From Sialis fuliginosa (taxonomy: Eukaryota; Arthropoda; Insecta; Megaloptera; Sialidae): DNA of 64,000 bases. The position numbers and the translations under genes are program-made. The notes under the pieces are model-generated. The model made no database searches and was not told where the DNA came from. It was given only the letters and a program-made list of their open reading frames with translations. Positions 37,407-49,587 of this stretch are shown here, piece after piece. Numbering within the stretch: the first letter of the stretch is position 1; every line of letters starts with the position of its first letter. Location: contig OY540809.1 in NCBI GenBank assembly GCA_961205875.1, positions 27,974,267-28,038,266 of the forward strand. The letters run 5' to 3'.

Positions 37407-37984
37407 CAGTACCGGCTTTAGAGAGGGAGGTGCGAACCAGGGCGGCCGCCCGAGGCGCCAGGCCAGATGGGGCGGCGCACAATGGAGCATAAGAAATTTT
37501 CGAGTAATTTTTTTTTATCTTTAAATTTTTTGTCGATCTGTTAAACCCGATTAAGCTTAAAATATAGCTAAATATAAACAATGTTAATTTGTAAAAAAAC
37601 AAACAATAAAAATCGATTATTTGAAAGCTGCTAACTAATAAATCCTTATTCAACAACCCAGAAAACATTTAAGGTAATAGCTGAGATATTAACTAATCAA
37701 CTTATTTGTTAATTTATCAATTTTAATTTGTTCATAATAGGGGAAGGAGGTCTCGACGGTCTTAGGTCATTTGATAGTCTTAAAGTTAATGATGTAAGCT
37801 ATATTTTAAAAAAGTGTTGGAGTCTGTAGGATCACGCCAAGCTGAGATATGAATTATTCGACTTATTTGTTTATTTATCAATTTTAATTGACATTTTCAG
37901 TGATTTTTTAACATTTTTTTAGGGGGGGAGAGGGCAGAAAAATAAATCTCGCCCAGGGCGCCAGACTTTCTAAGGCCGGCTCTG
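37407..37984. mobile_element. hAT-like MITE 5
   Basis: It starts CAGTACCGGCTTTAGAGAG and ends CTTTCTAAGGCCGGCTCTG. The flanks are CTTAACAT (37399) and CTAACAT (37985), an 8 bp duplication with one base lost. A GGGCGGC/GGCGCC-rich block follows the left end and GGGCGCC recurs near the right end. 578 bp. The minus-strand open frame at 37297-37668 crosses its border and is not a gene. Confidence 0.85.
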
Positions 37985-39587
37985 CTAACATATTTGTTTT
38001 CTCCATAGATTAATGAATTAATGACATATTTTATACTTTAAAAACAATCGAAGTAATAAAAAATATTATTATTATTATCGTGCAACACCAAACAAAAGTC
38101 TCTAACATTTTAAATGAAGCTTCTATTATTATAGGTATCGGACAATATTTATCATAGAAATTTCTCATTTTCATATTACTTTTTTGCAGTAAAACTATAA
38201 AATATATAATCCTATTAATCAACATAGACTAGTTTGCTTGAATTAATAATACATATTCATCCTATAAAATATGCCAACGCACGAACAGTTTAATAAAAAA
38301 AAGTATATTATAAACCTATGTAGTTTCATTATAATCACCTGTACATTGTACATTCAAACAACGTGCATTTATAAACAAGAAAATAGAATAAAAAAATACA
38401 GTTCCTTTTAATTTTCTTATGTACACAAAATAACTTATTTCAAAAAGATGTAAAAATTTATCCAGGAAAACATCAAAGACAGAATTTATATCGGTTCGTT
38501 AAGTTACATCTCCGTCTAATATTTAAGTGAGATTTAATACAGAAGAGACATTATTGCATTGAAAATTTCATCATATCTTCAATATACTTTTATCTTTTAG
38601 CTATTTTAAAACCACTCATTTTATCATTTGCTCATTACATTTATAATCAATTTAAATTTTCTAAGTTTTAATATCTTTTACATTTTTATTGTATAAAATA
38701 AAAAGGAAATGTTTTTTTATTTGAAATTATTTTTCAGAAAATAAAAATTTATCTATATAAAAATATAATAAAATGTATTATAAAATTAATTTAACTTTCC
38801 CTGTGATATCTCGTTATTTTATTCTCGAAGGACCTTTGAAGGGGGTTTCTCTTACGTCCTATGTACCGAACGCTGAATGCAAAAAAAATTAAAAATTTAA
38901 AATTATTTCAGTTTTTTTTAATCACTTTTTTGAGGTTATAAATGTAAAATTCGCGTCAATCTAACCCCGAATTTGGACTCAGTGATCCTAAAAACATATA
39001 ACCGCTTTCCTTTCAATGAATATTTCAACTTTCGTCACTTTTTTAGGTTAGGAACGGAATGCGATCTGACTGAGTCAAACAAACCCCGAATTCGCGACCC
39101 CAAAAACCTTCTTTTTTTTGTGTGTAATTTTTTAAATATTTTTTCTAATCGAATTTAGTTTCATATTTATTGTTAAATAATAATAAATAAACTAAGATTA
39201 GATTTATTTTTCTCAAATACATAAAAAATATATTTTATTTTGGCAAAAAGTTACATACTTTAAAATCACAGACCTGTACAAAAAATAAAGTATATACATT
39301 GACATGACAACCGCCCCCGCACTCATTCAGTATTAAGACCAAAGAGACATAAAGTAAAGCATTTTTTTTATATTTTACTTCTTGAACTTAACGAAAAAAA
39401 AGTTTAATATAGCTTGTAGTAAAACTACCTTATCACAGAAAGTCGTTTATGTGCAACATACTGGATCTAAACAAACAAAACGTTACCGTTCACACGAGCA
39501 AATATTCGATCTATAGAAAAAAATAATTTTATACAATCTATTAATTTAATATATTATTTTAATATTATTTTCTTAAGAGTGTACTAG
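37985..39587. other. AT-rich non-coding stretch
   Basis: The open frame at 38973-39158 has no recognisable domain. No gene or element end is supported. Confidence 0.4.
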
Positions 39588-39704
39588 TCAAGGTTATTAA
39601 ACTATACAGGTTGTCTCATAACTAAGCATTTTGGGGAGGGGGATGAGCGGGAGGGGAGTGCGTGTGACGTCACTGGCTGTCTTATATCAAATTAAAATTG
39701 CTTC

Positions 39705-40150
39705 CTCGCAATATCGAAGATACGAGAAACTATGTGATCGTTTCAGATTGAGACAAAAAAAATGTTCTCCGATTTCAAAATTTTAAATTGATTTATCCGT
39801 TTCACGTCAACGCGAACACTTTTCGTTCCGTGTCTGTCTGTCAGTCTGTCTCTTGAATCCTTGCACACGCATAACTCATGAACCACTGAACCGATATTAT
39901 TGAAACTTGTTCGGATGGTTGGATCTGGCTTGAGGACGGTTCTATTTCAAAATCATCAAAATCGTATGTAAGGGGGAGAGGTGACACCCCAAAATATTTC
40001 TTTTTTCAAGATATCTCAAGAACGACACATGTTACGTGAAAATTTTCTAGAATATTTTTTGTAAAGCATTAAATTTCTTATAATATGGGTCTACAACGTT
40101 TGTTGTAAAATTTTCCCTTACAAAGATTTATCTCAATTTATTTTAAAAAT
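39705..40150 (+). repeat. Dispersed repeat R3, copy 1
   Basis: It matches the reverse complement of 61725-62155 over most of its length, with anchors ATATCGAAGATACGAG, TTCCGTGTCTGTCTGTC and ACATGTTACGTGAAAATTTT. It lies inside the 39588-40618 element. Confidence 0.75.
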
Positions 40151-40363
40151 TCGTGTTTTGTTTTTCTAAATTGATATTGCTTGAATGTAATAAATGTCAT
40201 TTTGACATTTGCATAAATTTAGATTTAGATTGAAATTTCCAAAAAAATAAAAATATATGAAAAAATATTCAGGTGCGTTTTAAGAAAAATTTCGAACTAA
40301 TATTTTTTAGTAAAATTGCATAAAAATTAAATGTTAACCAATTCCAGGCAATTTATATAAACA

Positions 40364-40458
40364 CTATCGGTTTTTATTTAAATTGTTGAACAATTAACTA
40401 CCTTTGGTAATTCACCAAAGGTAGTTAATTATTCAACAATTTAAATAAAAACCGATAG
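40364..40458. repeat. Perfect-type palindrome, 45 bp arms and 5 bp loop
   Basis: Arms 40364-40408 and 40414-40458 pair at 44 of 45 positions around AATTC. Outer ends CTATCGGTTTTT and AAAAACCGATAG; inner ends ACCTTTGGT and ACCAAAGGT. Confidence 0.95.
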
Positions 40459-40624
40459 CACGAGGAAGTACTGTGTATTTACTTGGCAGATGTTTTTTTA
40501 ATTAATAGTTAATAATTAGTAGTTTCCATGGATTTTGATGGCTGACTACGCCACTAACCGTCAACCATTAACGTGAAACTACCTTATGGGACAACCTGTG
40601 TAGTTTATTAACCTTGATACTAGT

Positions 40625-41970
40625 TATTTAAGAAAGAGATTGGGGTTAGATATATAGAAAGATAAGAAACGTTGGTGCCTTATTTTAAATATTAAGTGAG
40701 AAAATCAAGATATGGCTATCAATGTTTATCGCAATATTCTTATGTATTTATTTATTTCTTAAAATATATACTATCATTACTAATTACGGTGATGTGGACC
40801 TATGAATTTCTAGCCGATATGTTGCTTTTGTTTATTTAAAAATTCACTGAATTTATTTGTAAATTTTTTATAAGTGAAATCAATAAAAAATATTTAACTT
40901 TGTTTATTCCAATTTAATTTCGCGTTTAAAGACATTTTGTGTATACAAAACTAGATTTTTATTTTATAAAAATAGAAAAATGTCTGATCTCAACATTCCA
41001 ATTTAACAATTTCAATATTTTTGTAGTGCTATTAAAAATGAGCTCTTCCAAATTAACTTTATTAGGTATTCACAGAGACTTCGCCTTAAATGTTCCCTCC
41101 TTAGTTTTGTGCATTTGATACATTTTAATAACAAATTTTGACTTTTATTAGACACAAGTTCTTAATTATTTAAAAAAAAAAATTTATGCTAAAAATCTTC
41201 GTCGTTTTTTTTTCTTAAATACTTCAAATTCTTCTAATAAAAAAATGTATGTAGACCATATATACCAACGTATAAAGTGATTTTAAATTACAACCTGAAA
41301 ATTAAATTATCCATGCTGTTAGTTAACGACACTATCTTGATATTTTGAACATGTTATACTAATTTACATATGAAAAATAAACATACATACATATCAAACT
41401 GTGTTTAAATTAATTTATTCATACTTGTCATGTGAAAACTATTAGAGAAACCAACAGCGTGTTTCAACTGTTTTGAGTAAAAAGCGTCTGTGTGAACCGG
41501 GACTAAACAACCGTTAAATCAGCACAATAAAAAGTTTTACAAACACACAAATATACATCAGAAACGTGGTATCATTTCACAGGAGAGAACGGCAATGCCG
41601 CTGCCATAACCAAAGCGAACTTTACCCGACGCAGAATTTATATTCGGAACAATCTGTTTGGCTGGAGGGTAACTCGTCCTTGGAGACCGTTCAAAAAGTT
41701 ACAACAAAGTGATTTCGAATCTTTAACGGTCATGCAATTACAACAATGGCGGTCGGGAAAATGTTTGTCCGTTGCCCCACGAGATGGCACTATGTCATGC
41801 TTTGATTTGTTTCACTCGACCTAATGTCGTATTTAGGAATCGATTTTTTGCGCAATTTTCGACATTGGGTTTTTTAACTGAGATATTTGATTTTAAATTT
41901 GGTTTTCCTTTTTATTTGTTTTTGATAAATGGAGCGTTAAGAAAGTAAATATATTATTTTTGAATGATAA
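40625..41970. other. Non-coding stretch with a GC-richer block
   Basis: About 41570-41830 is less AT-rich, looks non-repetitive within this window, and has no convincing exon. It could be a conserved non-coding or regulatory stretch, which is inference only. Confidence 0.35.
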
Positions 41971-42290
41971 GTTCATGTTGTTTATAGATTTGATTGCATA
42001 TTTAAAAATAATATGGTGAAGGCGCTGGGTACAATATAACCATTTTTATTATTGTTTTTATTTGTATCTACCTACTGTACAAATAATACATATAAAGTAT
42101 TTGCCGCTCTATTTGCTACAAAGTTCATATTTATGATTTTTTATAGATTTGGTTGTATATTTAAAATAATGTAGTGAAGGCGCATGGTAGTATATAAAAA
42201 CATTATTATTTTTAATTATATCTACCTACCGTAGAAATAATATAGTGAAGGTATTTGCCACTCTTTTTTTCTACACGCGTATTTATGAAA
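41971..42290 (+). repeat. Two-unit tandem duplication, period about 155 bp
   Basis: Unit 1 (about 41971-42122) and unit 2 (about 42123-42290) share the anchors TTTATAGATTTG, TGAAGGCGC, ATCTACCTACYGT and GTATTTGCC in the same order. Confidence 0.8.
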
Positions 42291-43734
42291 ATTAATGAAA
42301 AACAATCAGCCTATATAAATAAGTTATTACACAAATATTTTCAATTAAAATCGACTAGTCCAGTGTTTTACAGATTGGTGGAGTCAGTATGTTATTGTAT
42401 GTTTTTACTATAAACAATATTACCTTCTAATATTATATACCCAGAAACCTCTTCAAATCTATACAAAAAAATATAATTCAAAAAAGTAATAAAACGGTTT
42501 CATCAAATACTAATCTAATGGGGTCTTGTAGGAGAAGGGGGTGGTTTGAGACGTTTTACTGTACTGTATTATATGCATACCTAAATAAATTTAAATTATT
42601 TGCTTATTAAATAATCCAATATTTTTCTTCGTAGTTTTGTTGTGAAAAGAAAATTGCTAATTTCTTAAACTAAGTTATGAATTCAAATTCTTCAACTTAT
42701 AACTTTTGCTTTCAGCTCTCTATAAAGTTGAAAAACAAAGTAGCAAGAAAATAGGATAAGATAACTTCATTCATGTGAAAATAAATCATTTCATAACTAA
42801 AATTATATAATATTGTAGTATAATTTATCTTTTATCCAATAAAATATTTTGGATATAAAGTTTGTTTTATTATCTGAACGTTATTCGAAAATAGAACACT
42901 TCTTCATCGTATGAAACTATCGATAAATTATAATTATTATTATTGAACAAAGTATTAGCTGGTTATATTATTTCTAGAACATAAAAAATGTTGCTTGTCA
43001 CAAAAATCGTTTTGAAATAACATAATATTTAGCTTGGTAAAAATGTATGTACCCTAGCAAAATACGTTTTATTTTAAATATTTTCATAAAGAACCAAAAA
43101 ACCTGCAATTTTTTCTATTAAATAGTTAGTCTCGATCAATGAAACATTATATAATTAAATATTATTTCACTATTTCATTGGTGATTTAAAAATCTAAATT
43201 TAAATAATGTCATATAACTCCTGATTGATTTCTTGTAATATTAGCTTTTATTAGTATTGAAATGTTTAATATTGGTACGCCATTAGATAATGTTGCGCAA
43301 AACTAGTAGCTTGCGAGTAAATGTCAAACGTCTATCAGTCCATTCCCTTTAATTATCAGACAAGATAACATCTTTGTAAGTATGTTATTGATTAGACTCC
43401 GATACATTTTAATGATATTACAAGTTTCTGTAGCTGCTGACTATGGAAGCTATTGATAGCAAGAAAACTTGATAATCTGATTATACAAAATGTCGATATT
43501 CAATAAAGAAATATGGGTAGAAAAAAAATAGAATAAAACTTTTTTAAGCGTTAATGTATTTTTAAGTTAAATTCAAATGGTGCTGCAATATTTATTTACA
43601 CTTTGAGCCCCAGCAAAAATGGCAGTTTTATAAAACAGTTATAATTACATAAATATTTATAACAAATAATAAAAAACAATATAATCACTCATAATTTATA
43701 GAAGTGGCATTAGTGGACGAGACGGGACCAAGAA
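42291..43734. other. AT-rich non-coding stretch
   Basis: Nothing recognised on either strand. Confidence 0.4.
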
Positions 43735-44157
43735 ATTACACTAGATATCAACATTATTACACACCACAAACAGGCTATGCTTGGATGTGTGTTCTATTCT
43801 CGTCCTAAAAAAATTTTTTTCGTATGTATTTATATTGATAAAACGATCATTATATCATAAATTTCTTTAGTAACCCACTTAAAAGTAACATTTTCTGAAA
43901 GAGAACATTACAGTCTCCATATTTACTTACATTAGTTTAATATCGACTGGTTTTAATTTTCTATTATAAAAATATAAACAAAGTTCAATTTGTAGAGAAA
44001 TTGAAACTTTTAAGTGACAACAACACGCTACAGGTCGCAAAACGTAATAAATTAACATAAATCTTTTTGAATTAACTTCATCTATTATCAGAATAGAATG
44101 CTATTAATACTCACAATCAGCTAAATCGGATAACTGGAAATAAGGAAATTATCTGTT
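43735..44157 (-). repeat. Dispersed repeat R1, copy 2
   Basis: Reverse complement of 23938-24320, with the same anchors at both ends. Confidence 0.8.
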
Positions 44158-44297
44158 TATTAAAAAAAGCGATATTTCTGAACACATAGGATCGGCTAAT
44201 ACGGAACTCTGATAGTTAAAAAAATATTCGCTGAGAAGCGCCATAGTAGTTACAACTGACATATTATAAAAATCTGTTTTATTTTAATTATTTTATT

Positions 44298-44786
44298 TAA
44301 TGGCCATGTCCGTCCTCAAAAAATTTAAGCTGATTAAGATGAAATTTGGTATACGGACGAACACTGATAACACAAAAACAGAAATGATAAGATTTTTGAA
44401 AAAAAAAATTTTTTGGACTCCCTTTCCATAGACTAAAAAGTGAACTCACATTTTTTTTCACCTACCCCATTAAGTGGGATGTCATTAGATAGGTCTCCTA
44501 AAATGCAACAAAAAATGTTTAATGATCTTTTGATTTTAACCCTTCAGTCACGATATATTTGCATTTAAATGTCGTAATCGGAGCGTCCTCTCCCCCCTTC
44601 TACTTTCTAAACTATCGATGCAAAAAATCTAAAAAAATCCAGAATGTAGCTTTTAGTTAGTACTTTCAACGAAAATTATAACGAACACTGTAGCTAGAAT
44701 AGTTTATAAAAAAAATTTAAATAACTTGTTTATAAATCGTAATGACTACGGAAACCTATCATGTGCATGCCCAACACGCACTTGGC
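44298..44786 (+). repeat. Dispersed repeat Z, uninterrupted copy
   Basis: Anchors GTCCGTCC, ACAGAAATGATAAGATTTTT, CATAGACTAAAAAG, CCTAAAATGCAACAAAAAAT and CTTCAGTCACGATATAT also occur in the copy split by the LTR retrotransposon (52591-52715 and 60473-60740). This copy shows the empty site. Confidence 0.8.
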
Positions 44787-44909
44787 TGTTTTATTTTTAA
44801 ATTACAATGATTGAATGTTTTCTTGAATTAAGATAAAATTTGTTATGTTTGCATTAAAAAATGTGTAACATATTTATATCAGGCATACATCAAGTGACAG
44901 TTTTGTTTG

Positions 44910-45134
44910 TTGAAATTGAATATTTTTAATTCTGAGAACTTATAACTGTATAATTAACGTATTATGATGAATGTATTATTTATTATTTGTGGAATACTTT
45001 TTTTCAATTTTTGTATTTATTTATTCTTTTGTGTCAGATCAATGTAAGAAAATATAATTATTAAGTGAGGTTATGTCATTTATTTCTTATGTTTTAAAAT
45101 GTACCTACATAATCACTATTATTACTAGTAATAT
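44910..45134 (+). repeat. Dispersed repeat R2, copy 2
   Basis: Same orientation as 24473-24702, slightly diverged. Confidence 0.8.
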
Positions 45135-47420
45135 CCATTTTTAACAAAAAATATGAGTAATTATGAATAATGAAAATAACCCCGATTTTTTTTAAAACAT
45201 CTTTTAAAGAATTGATTGAAGTTGACAACCTTAATTATAACATTTTAAAAAGTCTTGTCGTGAGTTTTAAAGAATTATCAATAATATAATTAGTACAAAA
45301 TAATTTATATTAATTTTTCAAACAATAATTACTATAGTCCAAAATAAAAAAGGAGATTGTCAAATTTAAAAAAATATTTTTCCACATTTCAATTCCTCTT
45401 CAATTTTTAAAATATCAAAATATTTATATAGTAAATAAAATAAAATAAAATTTCACAAACCATTAAATATATATTCAAAGTAAAATACCACATCCGCTCA
45501 TTATTTAATCCCCTGTATACATGTTTCAGGTCCAGGATTCTATTTATATAATAAGTACCATGTTAACATATGCACGCATATTTATTTAATACAATATACA
45601 TGTATGTATGTTGTATGCACATCCTGGAATCAAGCAGTATAGAGATAATATTCACAATGTCGAACCCTAACAATGCAGGGTAAATATATGGCCATATAAT
45701 ATCAACTTAATTTCACGCAGCCCCAAACTGTGTATTAATTACATATTACATACATGCGATTTAATATGTATGTATGTACATATATATTTATGTAAGCATT
45801 GGCGGTTCCAGGAATTTCAACGAAATAAAAAATAAACTTGTATATCATGAAACTCAAATGTATCACAATATAATATAAACGTGTAAGTATATTTATTAAT
45901 GTATATATAATATATATATAAGAGCATTTCCAGTAATAAAAAAAACAGGGCCCACGTATGTCACCGATTTTGTTCATGATTTTTTGTCTGAAATTATATA
46001 TCAAAAAAACATAATTCCCAAAATTTTGACCTCACTTCTTTTTTCGGCTGAGTTACGATTATTTAAAGTTTGAAAATCGAGCGAAATAAGACTTTTTTCG
46101 AGAGTTTTTTTTTTTAAATGTCCCTTATTATGCATGATATAAAGCTCATTATATTCAATTTTGGACACATGCGGTACAAAGACATTAAGTTTGTTTTTTT
46201 TTGTAAAAATATTCGATTTTGGTTTCAATCAAAATACTTCCAGTATAGGCCATTTTATTTTATTTTTTATATAGTTCTAAATATCATTTATATTTTTATA
46301 ATATTTTTTAATTTAGTCAAAAACATTTAAAGTAACACTTGTTTTAAAATGTCTTATTTTCTTCATACTCACAACTGTACTAAATTTTGGTAAAAAATTC
46401 TTTTTTTTTCCTCAAAACAATCCAAAAAAACTTTTTTCATATTGAGCTAAATGAGATATAATTTTTATAAAACACATAATTTCTTGTGTAATAAAAATAA
46501 GAATTTACAGGAATTTTCAGTGTTTCTGACATGTCGGGGCTTCTGATAATCGAATAAAAAATATACCACATCGTTATGAAATTACCTACAAATCTATATA
46601 GGTTTAAAATTTTTATTTTAAATACAGAACCTATAAAAAAATAAAAACCAAGCGAGCGAAGATTAAAATCCAGTATTTAGTAAACAATGAAGTTATGAGA
46701 CACTGTTACATTTAAAGTTGTTATTAAATAAATACAAAATTAAAAATAACTTTCAGACATTTTATTTTATTTTATTCATTTGTATTAATTAAAAAATTAT
46801 AAACTATTTCAATTGCTATAAAAAGTAATATTAATTTTGCTCTTTGTTAATAATAATGAAGATTGAAGATTAATTTTTATTTATTTTTACAATACTTGTT
46901 ATGGATAATTCTCATTTTTAATTCTTATAAGTGGTTACAGTAGAGTCTATCGTAGAAATTTTCAAATAAAAATAAGTTTATTTAAATAATGATATAAAAT
47001 CTTATGATATTTTTTCAATAGCATAAAATCGTTTTATATTGTGAAATAAAACACTTTATATCGAAAATATATTACGTACCGCCACTGTATTTGCATATAC
47101 AAACACGAGTTTTTTAATATTTAAAAACCATGAAAAATATGTGGGCATTGCAATGTTTGAAATTAATTAGATAGACATTTTCGTACAGGGATAAACGCGT
47201 TTTGAAAAAATATTTGTACATAATTTTGATGTAACTCGTTTTTAATAAAAACGGTATAAATTACACATTTAATATTTGAGTTAAAAATAAAATATTATAT
47301 GCATGTTTATCAATGGAAAATAATCAACATACAAATTTTCAATAAAATACAGGCAATCACCCTAGGGAAAATTATATTTTTATGTTTGATACATGATTTA
47401 ATATGTTTACATGATTACCT
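45135..47420. other. AT-rich non-coding stretch
   Basis: Several frames of 70-90 codons (for example 45735-46004 and 46001-46228, both -) are Lys/Ile/Phe/Tyr-rich with no domain, as expected by chance at this base composition. No gene is supported. Confidence 0.4.
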
Positions 47421-47628
47421 GCACAGCCACACAAAAAAGGTTAAGTTCTTTTGCGGAGACCATTGTGTTTTTAGGTATTTTAAAACGCTGAATCCGAATT
47501 TGAGGTCAAAATGAATCAGATAAAGTGCTATTTTGACCTTAAATTCGAATTCAGTGCCTCAAAATACATAGAAATGTACAATGGTCTCCGAAAAAAATAA
47601 TTACCTTTTTACTTTCTTATACCATGTG
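47421..47628. repeat. Palindromic element, copy 1
   Basis: GGAGACCATTGTG and CACTGA/GCTGAAT boxes on the left pair with AATGGTCTCC and its neighbours on the right. Outer boxes CACACAAAAAAGG and CCTTTTT also pair. It is related to 48529-48731. Confidence 0.8.
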
Positions 47629-48528
47629 TATATGAAATATACAATAGTATAAGTAAGTATAGTAAAGCCGATTTTTTTCGAAATCTGGATTTTGATGGAA
47701 TTATCGATTTTGACCTTCCTCGAATCCATTCTGACTATGATGTCTGTGTGTCGGTCTATCTGTCACTCTGTAAGCGCTGTAACTCAAATACGACAAATCG
47801 TAGAAGGGTGAAATAATGAATAATGAATATTTAAGATTAATTATATTATTGTCTGGGAAGAAAACGTCATATTTTTGAAAACGATCTTTCAACCGGATAC
47901 GGATGTTTACTTACGTCGATTTTTGAAATTTTCGAATTACTTTGAAACAGTACGAAATAGAGAAAAATGGTCAAGTTAAAAATTGTAGGTGGTATCAATA
48001 TCTATAATTTATGTTCCATGCATTTAAAAAAAAATTATTTTTTTTAGATTTTTTTTTTATAATTCAAATGGTACATAACAGAGAAAAAATATCTGCCATG
48101 AGTGTCATGGGACTTTCATATACGTAATACTGAGAGTGAACAGTGTGGTTGAGTCGAAATAATTATATAACAAATTTCCTTCTGACTAAATCATAAATGT
48201 TGGAAAAAATATAAGTATGGGGAATAAATTATATGTAGATAATAACATACTCGACATTTTTTATCTAAAACATTTTTTTATTATTTCAAAAATAATTCGA
48301 AAATTCAAAAATTGACAAGAGTAAACATCCATTTTCAGTTATAACGTTCAAAAAAATTCATTTGATAATAATGTAGAAAATAATATTATCTATAGTTTAT
48401 GTCCCATTCATTTTATTCTATCTTATTAGTTTGTCAGAATTGTTTGTTTTGATAAAATAAGAATCACGTATACTATTCACTGTTAGGATTACGTATAAGA
48501 AAGTCCCGTGGTTTTTATTTTGGTGTGT
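47629..48528. other. Non-coding stretch
   Basis: At about 47740-47800 there is a fragment with GTCTGTGTGTCGGTC, a repeat-tail type seen elsewhere in the window. No gene is supported. Confidence 0.4.
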
Positions 48529-48731
48529 ACAGCTACACAAAAAAGGTTAAAAACTTTTTCGAAGACCATTGTGTTTCTATGTATTTTGAGGCGCTGAATT
48601 CGAATTTGCTTTCAAAATCAATCAAATTAAGTGCTATTTTGACCTCAAATCGGATTCAGTGCTTCAATATACATAAAAGCACAATGATCTCATTGTCAGA
48701 AAAATTTACTTACCTTTTTTATGTGGTTATG
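48529..48731. repeat. Palindromic element, copy 2
   Basis: ACAGCTACACAAAAAAGG and CCTTTTTTATGTGG form the ends. CATTGTGTTTCTATGTATTT pairs with the partner near 48665-48690. Same family as 47421-47628. Confidence 0.8.
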
Positions 48732-49587
48732 TTATTGTTCGTTTCGTATAAGATATGACTTTCACCAAAGAGACTAAATGAAGGCTAACGAAATTTAAAT
48801 AAAGAATATACAAGAGTGGAAAATCTGAATTACTTACCAGGCGGATATCCGAATACCGTAATTCAACTTCCGGATCTTCCAATAACTATCCATAATGCAA
48901 GAGATTAATAAAAATGTAAATTATATTTCATCTTCATATTGCTTAATATTTATAGAAGTACACAAAATACTAAATAAATGTATTACGTATGCTCCTAATG
49001 AATGTGTTAAAATAAATATTATTAATTGATTGAATACATTCTGTAGGTATTTTAATAGTTAAATAATAATTTATAAAAATAGTTCTCAACCACCCTGATA
49101 ATTAGAATTATTTAATTGCGATGTGATATGTTATCAACACCTTTAAGTTTTTAAGTTAAATGTTATTTTAAGAATGTTTCTCACTCCCGAGGACATACTA
49201 CATATATTTGATAAGGTTCCTCCTATGGTTTCATATACAGAAAGTGGCATTATTATAGGACCAGGAATTTATGTCAAAAAAGTTCAAATAAAAATATCTC
49301 TTGTTTTTTAATGTGAATAGTTTTATTAAATGGAAAGATATGTTTTTTTATTGCATAGAACAATAAACCATTTCATTCTGGATAACTTTTAATGACTTTA
49401 AGCGAAATGTTGACATAAAAATTTGATATAATTTACATTTTTATGGATTTCTTGTATTAGCAAAATATAGCATTCAATAAAACAAAAATAATAATAATGC
49501 AATGCTACATGTTGTAATCTTATCTTATGAAAATCGGCGATATTCAAAAATACATCTGCATTTGTCATGGCGGAATAAGTTTAAGGA
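48732..49587. other. AT-rich non-coding stretch
   Basis: Nothing recognised. Confidence 0.4.

Larger units (their letters stand above)
39588..40618. mobile_element. Non-autonomous DNA element with 35 bp inverted repeats
   Basis: Ends TCAAGGTTATTAAACTATAC and its inverted partner (ending AACCTTGA) match at about 32 of 35 bases, running inward through ACAGGTTGTC and CATAA. TACTAG occurs at 39582-39587 and 40619-40624, a 6 bp target duplication. Inside are a repeat shared with 61.7-62.2 kb and a 95 bp palindrome. Superfamily not assigned; no transposase. Confidence 0.8.

Noticed and set aside
37297..37668. 123-codon minus-strand frame with an Ala/Arg-rich part
   Set aside because: It crosses the left border of a hAT-like MITE; the Ala/Arg-rich part is the GC-rich MITE end.
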